A stretch of 64,000 nt of DNA from Rhizoclosmatium globosum (taxonomy: Eukaryota; Chytridiomycota; Chytridiomycetes; Chytridiales; Chytriomycetaceae). The notes beneath the pieces were generated by a model, which saw nothing but the letters and a program-made list of their open reading frames with translations, was not told the DNA's origin and made no database searches. A program made the translations under genes and the position numbers. Location: contig MCGO01000109.1 of NCBI GenBank assembly GCA_002104985.1, positions 1 through 64,000 of the forward strand, in the 5' to 3' direction. Positions 55,938 to 64,000 of the stretch are shown in pieces (the stretch's first letter is position 1; each line of letters opens with the position of its first letter).

Positions 55938-57183
55938 TTAAATGAGCAAGGCAGCGGCAACTGCAGCAGCGGCAGCAGCAATTGGCTTAACACCAGCAGA
56001 GTAGAGTGCAGTGGCAGCTGGGGCTTGGTACTGGTATTGCACTGGGCAGTTCTTCAATGGCCAGACAGCAGCAGAGTAAGAGTCGGAGTTTCCGAGGGAT
56101 GGGAGTCCCCAGTTGTCGTTTAAGGTAGCAACAATAGAGTTGTGGTCGAACTTTCCGTCAATGGTGGTTCCAGTGTAACAAGAAACAGCAGATCCGAGCA
56201 AGACTCCGTAAACCTGGTTGTTGGTCTTGTCACCTGGGCAGTTGTTGACAAGGTCCTGCAGGTAGCTTGAACAGCTGGGTCAGTAGAATCGTTCAAGTCG
56301 TAGGCAGAGTCGTCCTCGTCGAAAGTGACGTGGATCAAGGTACGACGGGAGTTCAAGTAAGCAGACTTGTTAACGTCAGCGAGGAAGTTGGCCAACCACT
56401 TGGCAGACCATTCAATACCTTCATCAGTCTTGGTCAAGTTGGTACGGTCAGTGTTGGCGTTGAAGTCGTGGGCGTCGTCGACTTGGTTTGGAACAATGAA
56501 GGAATAGTCTGGGAACTTGTCAGCTTTAACGGCAGCAGCCCAGTCCTTCTCAGAGAAGACGTGAGCTCCACAACGGGCAGTGTTTCCAGAGATTTGGGTG
56601 AAAGAGACGAATGGGTTGTGCTTGCGCTTGTAGAGACGGTTGGTCTTTCCTTGGTGGTCAGCATCAACACCTGGGTAGTTCTCAGTTCCGTAACCTTGTC
56701 CGAGGAAACAGTTGGTAGCATTTCCCTTTGAGTTGTTGTTGGATCAGTCATCATATAATTGATCAGTAATGTACTCACTGGGTAGTTCTCAGAGTAGATT
56801 CCCCAAGAAAGACCGGCAGCCTCCAAAGAGTCAGCAATGGTAGTAACACCGGTGATGTCAAAGACATCGTCTCCGTTGTCACCATCAATAACTTGTCCCC
56901 AGTCAGAGCTGTCGTTGTCGGAAACGTTGGACACCTTGATTCCACGGAAAGTAGATTGAGCAATGGTGGACCAGTAGTTTGGCTGAGATGGGTGGGTGGT
57001 TCCGTGGTAGTCAGTGAACTCAACACCAGCCTTGATGTAGGCGTTGTACTCTGGGGAGCGGAGGACATCGGCGATGTCGTTGTTCTCCATGATGACAAAG
57101 ATGTAGTTGTCAAAGTACTTTCCAACTGGGGCGGCAGCCATGGCAGTGGCAGCAAGGGTGAGGACAGAGGCAACAGAAACCAT
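55938..57183 (-). CDS. Secreted acid phosphatase/phosphoesterase-family protein, copy 1, one frame lesion
   Basis: Exons 57183-56779 and 56725-55938. The signal peptide is MVSVASVLTLAATAMAAAPV. The phosphoesterase (PF04185-type acid phosphatase) motifs are IFVIMENND, YHGTTHPSQPNYWSTIA, GDNGDDVFDI, SLEAAGLSWGIYSENYP, KHNPFVSF, FIVPNQVDDAHD and HVTFDEDDSAYD. The C-terminal Ala-rich hydrophobic end suggests a GPI anchor. Exon 2 is one base short: the frame must shift near 56256-56261 to connect PAVQATC to DLVNNCPGDKTNNQV. The paralogue at 62-63 kb is intact at this point, which locates the lesion. It probably releases phosphate from extracellular esters. Confidence 0.8.
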
Positions 57184-58032
57184 TCTGATTGTAGTCTACT
57201 TTTGGGAGGGTAAGAAATTTTCGTGCGCAAAGGTCTTGGTTCTTAAACGATGTTGGGGGCATATGGGCTTATCGCGCGTGTGCCCTTTTCCCTCCAAATT
57301 GAATCAAATTTTCAACGTTAACGCAACAAGGTTCTTGGCAAGTTGGAGGCCAAAAACTGTACTGTTTTTCATTTCCTATTGCGGATTACCTTTCAGATGA
57401 TATAGGATTGTGCTTCTCTCGGGGGCATCCTCAGAGCGACCCGCAACGACACACCCTTGAAGGGCATGCACCCACTTTTCCCATCTCCATTTTTTCCACT
57501 TGCAGCACGCGCCAATCAAACAGCAGATCTTGGCAAGGAAGCAAGCTCTCATGGGTTGTTTCGCACTGACGTCACTCATCAAAACCGTCATTCGGTTTGA
57601 GGAGATATATGCCATGTACCGCACCTTCATCCTGACTCCCAAGATCTCAAAAGTGAGTAATCTAAACCCTGAAAGTACTTTGAAATGCAAAATACAGAGA
57701 TTCCTCTTCTTTTCCTCCATCCTCTAATATTAGGATATTTTGGGTATGAAACTAAGCTGACAAACTAAGCTGACAAATTTTAGTTTTAATCACTGGCAAC
57801 TAGTAACTAAATATTCTTCCTCCTCTAACTTTGTATGGAAATAGTTTGGCGGCATAATATGCTTATGCGACTTTGGAATAGATGACTTATTTTTAATAAA
57901 TATAGAGAGAATCCCCTCAATACAGTATAATTACAAATCGAGAGTTATTGCAGGAGTAAGTTTGTTTTGTTGGCATTTTTCATTTCAAGTTCAAACTTTG
58001 AAAGAAGAACGCCTCAACCCAACAAATCGTGA
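57184..58032. other. Divergent intergenic region, no gene seen
   Basis: This region of about 850 bp separates the divergent phosphoesterase copy 1 and CDF transporter copy 1. The only long frame (minus, 57376-57720) has no recognisable features and poor composition. The region holds a promoter motif shared with phosphoesterase copy 2 (see below). Confidence 0.5.
57263..57280 (-). promoter_or_regulatory. Promoter element shared by the two phosphoesterase genes (copy 1)
   Basis: The plus-strand sequence ATGGGCTTATCGCGCGTG lies about 80 bp upstream of the copy 1 start. The copy 2 promoter has ATGGGCTTGCCGCGCGTG at 63301-63318, about 70 bp upstream of its start. The two match at 16 of 18 positions while the surrounding leader sequence does not align well. 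On the coding strand this reads CACGCGCG(A/G)(T/C)AAGCCCAT. Confidence 0.5.
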
Positions 58033-59169
58033 ATGCGAGCAGCATCAATACCGCTCGTGCGGGCCGGCAGCATTTCTTTCACATTCTTTGTGATTGAGCT
58101 AATAGCAGGGATCTGGGCCGGGTCGCTGGCGATTCAATCCGATGCCGTAAACCTGCTTATTGACGTCATCGGATACATACTAGCAGTCTTTAGCGTAGAA
58201 GGAGGCGGATGGGCGGCAACCGAAGGTACTCAAGGGAGGGTTACTATGATTAGCATCTCTCTAACGGGGGTACGTCAGACTTCACATTCGGGTTTGCACG
58301 ACTCGAGCTTCTCGGAGCCCTCGCAGCAATTCTTTTAAACTGGGGCCTGGCCGTTGCGATGCTTGGCGGTGCCGTTTCAGCGCTGAAACATCCGAGTGAG
58401 GTTGATGCACCCATTATGTTTGCCACGGCCTCGCTGGGCTTTGCACGGACACTTTGCATGGCTTTCGTGCTTCAGGAACGAAGTCTGAGTGAGGAGGATG
58501 TGGAGATGCTGCCTGTTGGTGATGAAGGAGGTGGTGGTGATCAGCAATTGGCCAACAACGACTCTGAAGACGAAGCTTCTCAAAACATCAACGTGTCCGC
58601 TGCTATTGTGCGCACGATTGCTGATTTAGCTGGTGCTATCACTATCCTTATTTCCTCCATCATTCTCATGGTTAAACCGCACTGGAATCTTGTCGACCCA
58701 ATCTGCACGATAGTCGTCTCGTTCATTATATTTGCCGCCTCATTTCCCTTGATGGAGCAATATATGCAAATTCTGATGGAAGGTATGTTAGCTAACTTGT
58801 TGCCTCAACGTCGAAAATGAATACTCACCTTCACATTCAGCTGCACCTGCTGACATTTCAGTTGATTCAATCAAGGAATCCCTTCAATCAATACCCTCAG
58901 TAAAGTCAATAGATTCTGTCAAGATATGGACACTGACTCAAGGAAAGAATGCTTGTATTGTCTACCTGACTGTTGAACGCACTGCGCCAAATTCAAAATT
59001 ATCAAAAGAATCTGATTCAGACAGTTTTTCAGACGATATAACCAATGCCGTCGCGTCAAAATCGCGTGGAACAGAGCGACAGCATGACATGGTCATGAAA
59101 TCTATTCGACGAGCCCTCCATTCTCAATTTCGGATACAAGAGTCTTATATTGAACTACGATATACGTAA
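58033..59169 (+). CDS. Cation diffusion facilitator (CDF/ZnT)-like membrane protein, copy 1, 341 aa
   Basis: Exons 58033-58225, 58279-58782 and 58841-59169 keep frame. Six TM segments are expected. TM1/TM2 are TFFVIELIAGIWAGSLAIQS and DAVNLLIDVIGYILAV, and then comes the family signature TFGFARLELLGALAAILLNW. An acidic cytosolic loop (SEEDVEMLPVGDEGGGGDQQ) precedes TM5 (AAIVRTIADLAGAITILISS). The C-terminal cytosolic domain includes SVKSIDSVKIWTLTQGK. The tetrahedral metal site normally uses HxxxD in TM2 and HxxxD in TM5. Here TM2 reads NLLID and TM5 RTIAD, so both His are replaced; the TM2 Asn resembles the Mn transporter ZnT10. Zinc transport is therefore doubtful. Confidence 0.8.
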
Positions 59170-59353
59170 TGGGTGTCATCCTTATCTTATGCCTTGACTG
59201 TTTTATATATAGCACAAAGTTAAAGTAACACTTCATTCTTAATAATAATATCGCAACGGGTTGTATTTATAACATATTAGCTAATCTCTGTTGTCCTTTG
59301 ACGCACTTTGATTATAATGTTTGCATAAGTTTCTCTGAAAGGGAAGCGGCTGT

Positions 59354-59731
59354 ATGAAATTGCTTGGAAAGCTCGAAATGCATCTTCATACACTCAAAGT
59401 TTGTGTCCTTCTCGCCAACGCAATTCTTACTCATAGCACTATCCCGAATGGATCTGCTGTAGAATATTGTAACTCGAATATTGTTAGTATGGAAAAGATT
59501 TTAACAATGTTCGGAATCGCTGACGCGGCACTGACAACATGTATATTAGAACAGCCAGATAATCCCGTAATGAAGCCTGGCAATTATTGCGAAAGTTTCA
59601 GCAACAGCGTTGCAGCAGACTTCTGTGCAATACAACAAGCAATCGACATTCAACATTGGGGTTGTACATTTGCAGTTGTTGTAACCATTGTCTTTGGCAT
59701 CAATCTTCTAAATTTGAATGTAAATATATAG
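59354..59731 (+). CDS. Small cysteine-containing secreted or membrane protein 1, 125 aa
   Basis: A single-exon frame. The N-terminus MKLLGKLEMHLHTLKVCVLL then ANAILTHS can act as a signal peptide. The middle carries six scattered Cys (EYCNSN, TTCILEQ, YCESFSN, DFCAIQQ, WGCTF), and the C-terminus has a hydrophobic segment, FAVVVTIVFGINLL. It has no family I recognise. It shares general layout (signal, Cys-rich middle, C-terminal TM) with the next gene, so the two may be related. The location between the two CDF genes may reflect the duplication that made them. Confidence 0.45.
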   Translation: MKLLGKLEMHLHTLKVCVLLANAILTHSTIPNGSAVEYCNSNIVSMEKILTMFGIADAALTTCILEQPDNPVMKPGNYCESFSNSVAADFCAIQQAIDIQHWGCTFAVVVTIVFGINLLNLNVNI

Positions 59732-59823
59732 ATGAAGATTATGTCCAGATCAGCCGCCAGATATCTAAGTCCGTCAACATTCAAAATCCCCAAAATCCAA
59801 TTTACACCAAAACGACCACCAAC

Positions 59824-60271
59824 ATGACATTGATGTTGATCATCGGCATCCTTCTTGCAACCACAGTCTACTCTCAGACCACGACCATTCTCTCCAGTGT
59901 TCCTCTGGACGCATGCACCACTGACATTTTGAGTGTATGTAGACACAATGTTTGCAGCTTGTGGTGTAGTGTCAAGCTCCCCAAACATCCCCGAAGCGAC
60001 AGTGTCCAAATGCATCTGTGGCTCCCCTGATAACGCGGCAGTTGTCCCCAAACTCGTCGTTCATTGTCCAAGCAATCAAGTGATTCTTCAAGGAACCCCG
60101 TCGTTGATCAATTCTACGGCATTGCAAAGTTTGTGTGCTCAGTATAAGTCTGATGCGCTTGGAGCGTATGGAACCTTCGCTTTGTTGTTGGGATTGTTGT
60201 GTTGGTTTTTATGGTTTGAGTGTTATGAAGGAATTTATGCATTTATGTTTGGAAAATTCCGCCAGCAATAA
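59824..60271 (+). CDS. Small cysteine-containing secreted or membrane protein 2
   Basis: The ATG at 59824 begins a signal peptide (MTLMLIIGILLATTVYSQ). The rest reads in another frame: MFAACGVVSSSPNIPEATVS, CICGSPDNAAVVPKLVVHC and a last TM segment, ALLLGLLCWFLWF, ending at TAA 60271. A 46-nt intron (about 59897-59942, with CACTGAC as branch and GTAG as acceptor) would join them; a one-base insertion near 59930 is the alternative. The Cys pattern (CxC, repeated single Cys) suggests disulfides outside the cell. No family is recognised. Confidence 0.45.
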
Positions 60272-60362
60272 AAGGCCAGTCAGAGTATAAACCAATTTGC
60301 GTGAACATAATTTGTAGTGTCTGCTTAAAAGTAATTAAGTGATATGTGGGCTTTCTTTCACG

Positions 60363-60434
60363 CGCCCAATGGTCTAGTAGTATGATACTTCTTTAGGGTA
60401 GAAGTGGTCCCGGGTTCAATTCCCGGTTGGGCCC
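60363..60434 (+). tRNA. tRNA-Pro (anticodon AGG)
   Basis: A full cloverleaf can be drawn. The acceptor strands are CGCCCAA and TTGGGCC, the anticodon stem CTTCT/AGAAG encloses TTAGGGT with anticodon AGG, and the T arm is CCGGG-TTCAATT-CCCGG. There is no intron. The A box (TGGTCTAGTAG) and B box (GGTTCAATTCC) look functional. The first acceptor pair is C-C, where eukaryotic tRNA-Pro has G-C, which is either a variant or a base error. A T-rich tract follows (CTCTTTT), serving as a Pol III terminator. Confidence 0.88.
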
Positions 60435-60783
60435 CTCTTTTACATGGACAGGAGACGTGAGGTGGAGGAGGAGGTTTGGGTTGCAACGTGTATTCCAACT
60501 GGTCGAGAGTTGTCCGGAAGGCTCACCTAGACGGAAATCTAAATTAATCTGCGAAGATTGTGAAGATAATTTGTGAATGCAGAGCTGGCGAATTTCATAT
60601 AAACAGGTAGATGTCAATTGCTTATTTCCTTGATCAATGCATAATAGGTACCAAGCGTTTCGATCAACCAAATAATCTATCGTATTTGTGCAGTCATGGA
60701 TTCAAAGAAAGGAAGTGAGATAGGACTGTCTTCTGTCTGTTTTCGGATATCGTGCAACCAATCAGTGGCAATCTGCAAGAAAG

Positions 60784-61914
60784 ATGACTTCAGCTGCAAC
60801 ACCTCTCCTCCGCGCCACCATCATAGCATTCACATTCTTTATTCTTGAGCTGATTGCTGGTTGGATGTCCGGATCACTGGCGATCGTGAGCGATGCGCTG
60901 TCCTTGTTTCAGTCTTCCGTTGGATTTGCAGTAGGATGGGCTGCGATTCACATGGCTGAATGGGGTCCGACAAGGCGTAAGATTCACCTTGCTTGTACGT
61001 CATTAGTTCACACTGGCTTGCTTAGGGCATACCTTTGGTTTCGCAAGAGTTGAACTGCTCGGATCGATGATCACCGTCATACTCAACTGGTACGCTTTCA
61101 TGTTAACTCGCTTGTGATTACATGTACTCAACGGATTCCTTATTGCACCGTGATTAGGCTGCTGGCAATAGGACTTCTCCTTCAAGCTTCCACGTCTCTC
61201 CAATACCCGACCCTCTCCAACCCTCACATCATGCTTCCAATCTCTCTCATTTCTTTATTCAGGAACTTGACAACGCTTCTGCTTCTCGTTCCTCCATCTC
61301 CCATGCCAGCCGCCGAACAAACGCCACTCCTTCAGCTCCAAAGGGGGATTCAACCGCCAAACCTGAATCTTAAAACTGCATTCATATCATCACTTTCTGA
61401 TACAATCTGCTCTGCTCTGCTTCTTCTTGCATCATGTCTTCTTCTTCAGCATCCTGATTCCACAAAAATCGACCCTGCTTTTACAATCGCAATAGCTATC
61501 GTGAATATCGTATCATCATTTCCGTTGCTTAATCAGTATCTGTCCATCATACTTGAAGGCGTACCTTCACACTTGTGCGCCGAAGAAATACGCAGTGACT
61601 TGCTCGAAACATTTCCATTCATAAACGCCATTCACTCGATTAATATTTGGTCGCTCACTCCTGGTCGTGAAATCTGTATCTTGAATATCTCGCTCGGGCC
61701 TTCATCGTCACTTCCCAGACGAGTTATTAGTGCGAAACTTGTTGAGGCGGAAAGTGATTCCAGTTGCTCTGGAAATGAAAGCGAAACTGACGTTGGAGAG
61801 TGTTCTTGTGAGGGTCGAGATTCCATTAAACTGCATTCTGCAACGAAACAAAGTATTACAGAATACTTGAGAAGAGTGTATGCAATTGAAAGAACTGTGC
61901 TCGATATTTCATAA
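60784..61914 (+). CDS. CDF/ZnT-like membrane protein, copy 2, 337 aa
   Basis: Exons 60784-60976, 61026-61089 and 61158-61914 keep frame. The first donor is in the same codon phase as in copy 1, confirming common descent. TM1/TM2 are TFFILELIAGWMSGSLAIVS and DALSLFQSSVGFAVGW, and then comes RRHTFGFARVELLGSMITVI. TM5 is AFISSLSDTICSALLLLASC. In the metal site, TM2 reads S-x3-S and TM5 S-x3-D, so three of the four ligands are missing. The C-terminal domain has INAIHSINIWSLTPGREICI and an acidic Ser-rich loop. It should be a membrane protein with the CDF fold but probably not a classic zinc antiporter. Confidence 0.75.
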
Positions 61915-61984
61915 AAAAAGTGTTAAAACGATTGATACTATGTATTTTCAAAAATCTATGTGAACATTAAGCCAACCAAGAGCC

Positions 61985-63232
61985 TTAGAAGAGCAAAGCA
62001 GCCACAACAGCGACAGCAAGTGCAGCGAATGGCTTAACACCAGCGGAGTAGAGTCCGGTGGCAGCTGGGGCCTTGTACTGAACTGGGCAGTTCTTCAATG
62101 GCCAGGCAGCAGCAGAGTAGGAGTCGGAGTTTCCGAGGGATGGGAGACCCCAGTTGTCGTTCAAGGTAGCAACGATGGAGTTGTGGTCGTACTTTCCATC
62201 ATGGTGGTTCCCTCGTAACAAGAAACAGCAGATCCGAGCAAGACTCCGTAAACCTGGTTGTTGGTCTTGTCACCTGGGCAGTTGTTGACAAGGTCGAGAC
62301 AGGTAGAGTTGACGGCACCAATGCTGGAGTAGTGGAGGGAGTAAGCAATGTCGTTCTCGTCGAAGGTGATGTGGACAAGGGTACGACGGGAGTTCAAGTA
62401 AGCAGAGTTGTTCAAGTCAACCAAGAACTTGGCCAACCACTGAGCAGAGTAGTCAATACCAGCCATTGGAGTTGGGTCGTTGGCAACAATTGGAGCAGCA
62501 TCTCCTGGCCAGTCGTGGGAATCGTCGACTTGGTTTGGAACAAAGTAGACGTAGTCTGGGAAAGAATCAGCCTTGACAGCGGCAGCCCAGTCCTTCTCGG
62601 AGAAAACGTGCTTGGTGCAACGGTCAACATTCTGGTTGATGGAAGTGAAGGACATGAATGGGTTGTGCTTGCGCTTGTATTCACGGTTCTTGGCACCAAC
62701 GCTGGTGGAGTTAACACCCTCGAAGGTGATGAGTGGACCAGTTCCTGAACCATCGTCAGTGTAGCAGACGGTGGCGTTTCCCTGTGAGGTTTCGGTAAGT
62801 ATTGTAAATCAAAACACTAGAAACACGTACTGGGTAGTTCTCAGAGTAGATTCCCCAAGAGAGACCAGCAGCCTCCAAAGAGTCGGCAATCATCTTGGAG
62901 CCGTCAATGTCGTACATGTTGTCACCGTTGTCACCAGTGATCTCAGCACCAACAGTCTTTCCGTTGACGGAGTAGTTACCCTGCTTAAGACCACGGAAGG
63001 TGGATTGAGCAATGGTAGACCAGTAGTTTGGCTGGGATGGGTGGACGGTACCGTGGTAGTCGGTGAATTCAACACCAGACTTGAGGAGGGAAGCGTACTC
63101 GGAGTTACGGAGGACGTTGATGGCATCCTCGTTCTCCATGACGATGAAGATGTAGTTGTCAAAGTACTTTCCGACTGGGGCGGCAGCCATGGCAGTGGCA
63201 GCAAGGGCGAGGACAGAGGCGACAGCGACCAT
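61985..63232 (-). CDS. Secreted acid phosphatase/phosphoesterase-family protein, copy 2, one frame lesion
   Basis: Exons 63232-62831 and 62781-61985. The signal peptide is MVAVASVLALAATAMAAAPV. Motifs match copy 1: IFIVMENED, YHGTVHPSQPNYWSTIA, GDNGDNMYDI, SWGIYSENYP, KHNPFMSF, YFVPNQVDDSHDW and HITFDENDIAYS. A GPI-like Ala/Val end follows. One base is missing near 62198-62202, between SAVSCYEGTTM and DGKYDHNSIVATLNDNWGLP; copy 1 is intact there. It is convergent with CDF copy 2, whereas copy 1 is divergent from CDF copy 1. Confidence 0.8.
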
Positions 63233-64000
63233 TTGTGTTTGCGTGAGAGATTTCTGGAGTTCCTAATGAGCAGCCGCTCTTCGTTTTTAGTTCCAGGGAG
63301 ATGGGCTTGCCGCGCGTGCTAGTTCTTGATTAAAAATCTTGGGTCTTGGCGTTCTCAAAAGTGGGTCCTCATTCGATCAACAAGCTTCGTGCGATGCTAT
63401 CTTTACGTTTTTATGTGTTATGTCAAGTTAAGCGACTTGTATATCATGGATGATAGCATCAGCTGGCAGAGTGGTGATGGAAGGTAATTTACAGAAGAGA
63501 TCCTCAACGAAAGAGCACGTTTTCACTCACCCATATCTCTCGAATGTTCATGGCAGAAGCACCTTCATCGCTTTATGCGTTCAAGTTATGAAAATTTAAT
63601 AGTTGTTTTAATCAAGTCTGCAGAAGATAATGAAGCCGCTCTAGAGGCGGCGGAATGGTCAACTTGCAAGAAAAATGTAAGAGAAAGAAGTGTCAACAAG
63701 ACTCTTTGCGTGGCCAGGGCTTTGCGTGGCCAGGGAATAGTTGAGGGTTCGGGAACAACATAAGCGTGAAGTTGAAGGCACTGCCATTTGATGAGCATAA
63801 TAGTAACTACCAAGAAAGCTTTACAACTGATTATTTTGATATGCTGTATGACAGCTTTTCTTCGTCCAACCTTTGTGCGATACTCTAGAAAGGCGCAGAA
63901 AGAGAAGTTTGGATGCCTGGAGCCTTCTGTCCCTCCACTTTTATCCTGCTCATGCCTACTATTCTAGTACTTGCCAGCTTGTATATATAAAGATTGTCTT
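63233..64000. other. No gene recognised; short tandem repeat inside
   Basis: The first part is the promoter of phosphoesterase copy 2, with the shared element at 63301-63318. Small frames beyond about 63500 have no family features. A 16-bp unit (TTTGCGTGGCCAGGG plus one base) is repeated back to back at about 63704-63735. A TATATAAA box occurs at about 63982-63990, near the right edge, and may belong to a gene outside the window. Confidence 0.5.

Noticed and set aside
57376..57720. 114-codon minus-strand frame between phosphoesterase 1 and CDF 1
   Set aside because: No homology, signal or domain, and poor composition. Left as intergenic.
63575..63763. 62-codon frame at the right end
   Set aside because: Too short, covers a tandem repeat, no recognisable features.

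Overview
This window is nuclear DNA from a fungus, most probably a chytrid (Chytridiomycota). It is gene-dense, with short introns (about 40-70 nt, GT-AG, often with a CTAAC or CTGAC branch site). It carries ordinary fungal housekeeping genes alongside Crinkler (CRN) effector-type genes, which among fungi are best known from chytrids and Mucoromycota. The species cannot be named from this sequence.

Layout. 1-2.3 kb: the end of a PKA-like AGC kinase gene (cut by the window edge) and a UBC7-type E2. 2.5-3.8 kb: an F-box/ankyrin gene. 3.8-6.1 kb: three small two-TM membrane protein genes. 6.2-11.3 kb: a broken cysteine-rich secreted protein, an HNH-domain protein, an ankyrin protein and a 679-aa F-box protein. 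11.4-17.8 kb: a mitochondrial carrier, a DUF1294 protein and a complete seven-exon pyruvate carboxylase. 17.9-21.7 kb: an intact CRN NTPase/nuclease gene next to a decayed CRN. 21.8-25.7 kb: an 1124-aa protein with an MLKL-like helical N-terminus, a pseudokinase domain and C-terminal ankyrin repeats. 25.8-37.4 kb: a minus-strand array of eight paralogous two-TM proteins, invaded between the fourth and fifth copies by a non-LTR retrotransposon with a restriction-like endonuclease. 37.6-45.4 kb: a low-complexity PH-like protein, a secreted LRR/Ser-Thr-rich wall protein and a pepsin-type aspartic protease. 45.6-53.1 kb: a kinesin-4-like motor followed closely by a decayed CRN. 53.2-55.8 kb: three tandem Nudix hydrolases, the last with a ruined catalytic box. 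55.9-63.2 kb: two secreted phosphoesterase genes and two CDF-type transporter genes, each a duplicated pair, enclosing two small secreted or membrane proteins and a tRNA-Pro. 63.2-64.0 kb shows no convincing gene.

The most striking pattern is the 25.8-37.4 kb array. Six intact copies carry a PPxY motif just before the membrane hairpin and an LPxY motif at the extreme C-terminus. Both are WW-domain ligands, so I infer a lineage-specific family of membrane adaptors for NEDD4/Rsp5-type ubiquitin ligases. All eleven family members, including the three at 3.8-6.1 kb, share one phase-0 intron position. The second striking gene is the MLKL-like pseudokinase.

Caution: at least seven otherwise convincing genes need single-base shifts, several of them in homopolymer runs. 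This looks more like consensus indel error than biology, so frameshifts alone should not be read as pseudogenisation here. Exon coordinates were worked out by eye from reading frame, splice sites and family homology.
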